Part shown: positions 7,789 to 7,996 of the stretch, piece by piece | Numbering within the stretch: position 1 is the first letter of the stretch | Layout of the letters: each line of letters begins with the position of its first letter | NCBI GenBank assembly: GCA_022560365.1 | Contig: JADFTG010000044.1 | Span: 1 to 7,996, forward strand | Direction of reading: 5' to 3' | Source of the DNA: Chloroflexota bacterium | GTDB lineage: Bacteria; Chloroflexota; Dehalococcoidia; SM23-28-2; RBG-16-64-32 | Length of the DNA stretch: 7,996 nucleotides | Made by a program: the position numbers and the translations under genes | The notes under the pieces: generated by a model | The model's input: only the letters and a program-made list of their open reading frames with translations | The model's database searches: none | What the model was told of the DNA's origin: nothing

Positions 7789-7996
7789 CGGTCCGCGCAC
7801 GCGTCATCCCCTGTCTGGACGTCGCCAATGGCCGGGTGGTCAAGGGCGTCAACTTCGTTGACCTGATCGATGCGGGCGATCCGGTCGAACAGGCGCGTGC
7901 CTATGATGCGGCGGGCGCGGACGAGCTCTGCTTCCTCGACATCACCGCCAGCCATGAGCACCGCGATACGATTTACGACGTGGTGGCGGGCACCGC
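7785..7996 (+). CDS. hisF: Imidazole glycerol phosphate synthase, cyclase subunit HisF (partial, runs off the right edge)
   Basis: The first 70 codons are present. ATG 7785 overlaps the hisA stop as ATGA, the usual coupled hisA-hisF arrangement. The N-terminus is clear His[20 protein letters not shown] (6-24), with the catalytic acid at Asp12 (Asp11 in the Thermotoga enzyme), then [18 protein letters not shown] (31-48) and FLDITASHE (50-58). HisF receives ammonia from HisH and closes the imidazole ring. The second catalytic Asp and both phosphate loops lie outside the window. The wording of this N-terminus, like the bulk of hisA, is alphaproteobacterial in character, whereas the hisH partner has the codon style of the left part of the window. 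Confidence 0.95.
   Translation, partial: MTVRARVIPCLDVANGRVVKGVNFVDLIDAGDPVEQARAYDAAGADELCFLDITASHEHRDTIYDVVAGT

Overview
The window looks like a piece of a high-GC bacterial chromosome, most probably a metagenome-derived contig. The left and central genes (short mreBC-type locus, Cys4 zinc ligase, excalibur/nuclease pair, leaderless-looking promoters, HisA N-terminus) remind me of Chloroflexota, perhaps a Dehalococcoidia-like lineage. That is an inference from family memory only. The last ~800 bases (most of hisA plus the start of hisF) instead read like an alphaproteobacterium, close to sphingomonads, so the window may join DNA of two origins.

Layout, left to right. Positions 1-1774, minus strand: a cell-shape locus transcribed leftward, with a promoter at 1831-1860, mreB with a TTG start, a short mreC that stops where the periplasmic beta domain should begin, and, overlapping its stop codon, the N-terminus of a DUF58-like two-helix membrane protein that leaves the window at base 1. 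Positions 1920-3277, minus strand: a two-gene unit for envelope-attached proteins, an excalibur-domain protein on a Thr/Pro/Ala-rich stalk followed (TGATG overlap) by a staphylococcal-nuclease-type lipoprotein. Positions 3332-5362, minus strand: ligA, the NAD-dependent DNA ligase. A 94-bp divergent gap separates it from a plus-strand block: a GNAT acetyltransferase of the phosphinothricin/methionine-sulfoximine type (5457-5960), hisH (6004-6627), a small 2TM-domain membrane protein overlapping hisH (6624-6983), hisA (7060-7788) and hisF (7785 to the end).

How the genes work together: HisH and HisF form imidazole-glycerol-phosphate synthase, and HisA supplies its substrate PRFAR, so the right side is a histidine-biosynthesis cluster with a 2TM gene wedged in. 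MreB and MreC belong to the elongasome. The nuclease and the excalibur protein are likely co-translated surface proteins. I see no RNA gene, insertion sequence, CRISPR array, phage gene or defence system. The two points most worth checking are the hybrid look of hisA, with a codon-use change inside the gene, and the truncated MreC coupled to a DUF58-like gene.
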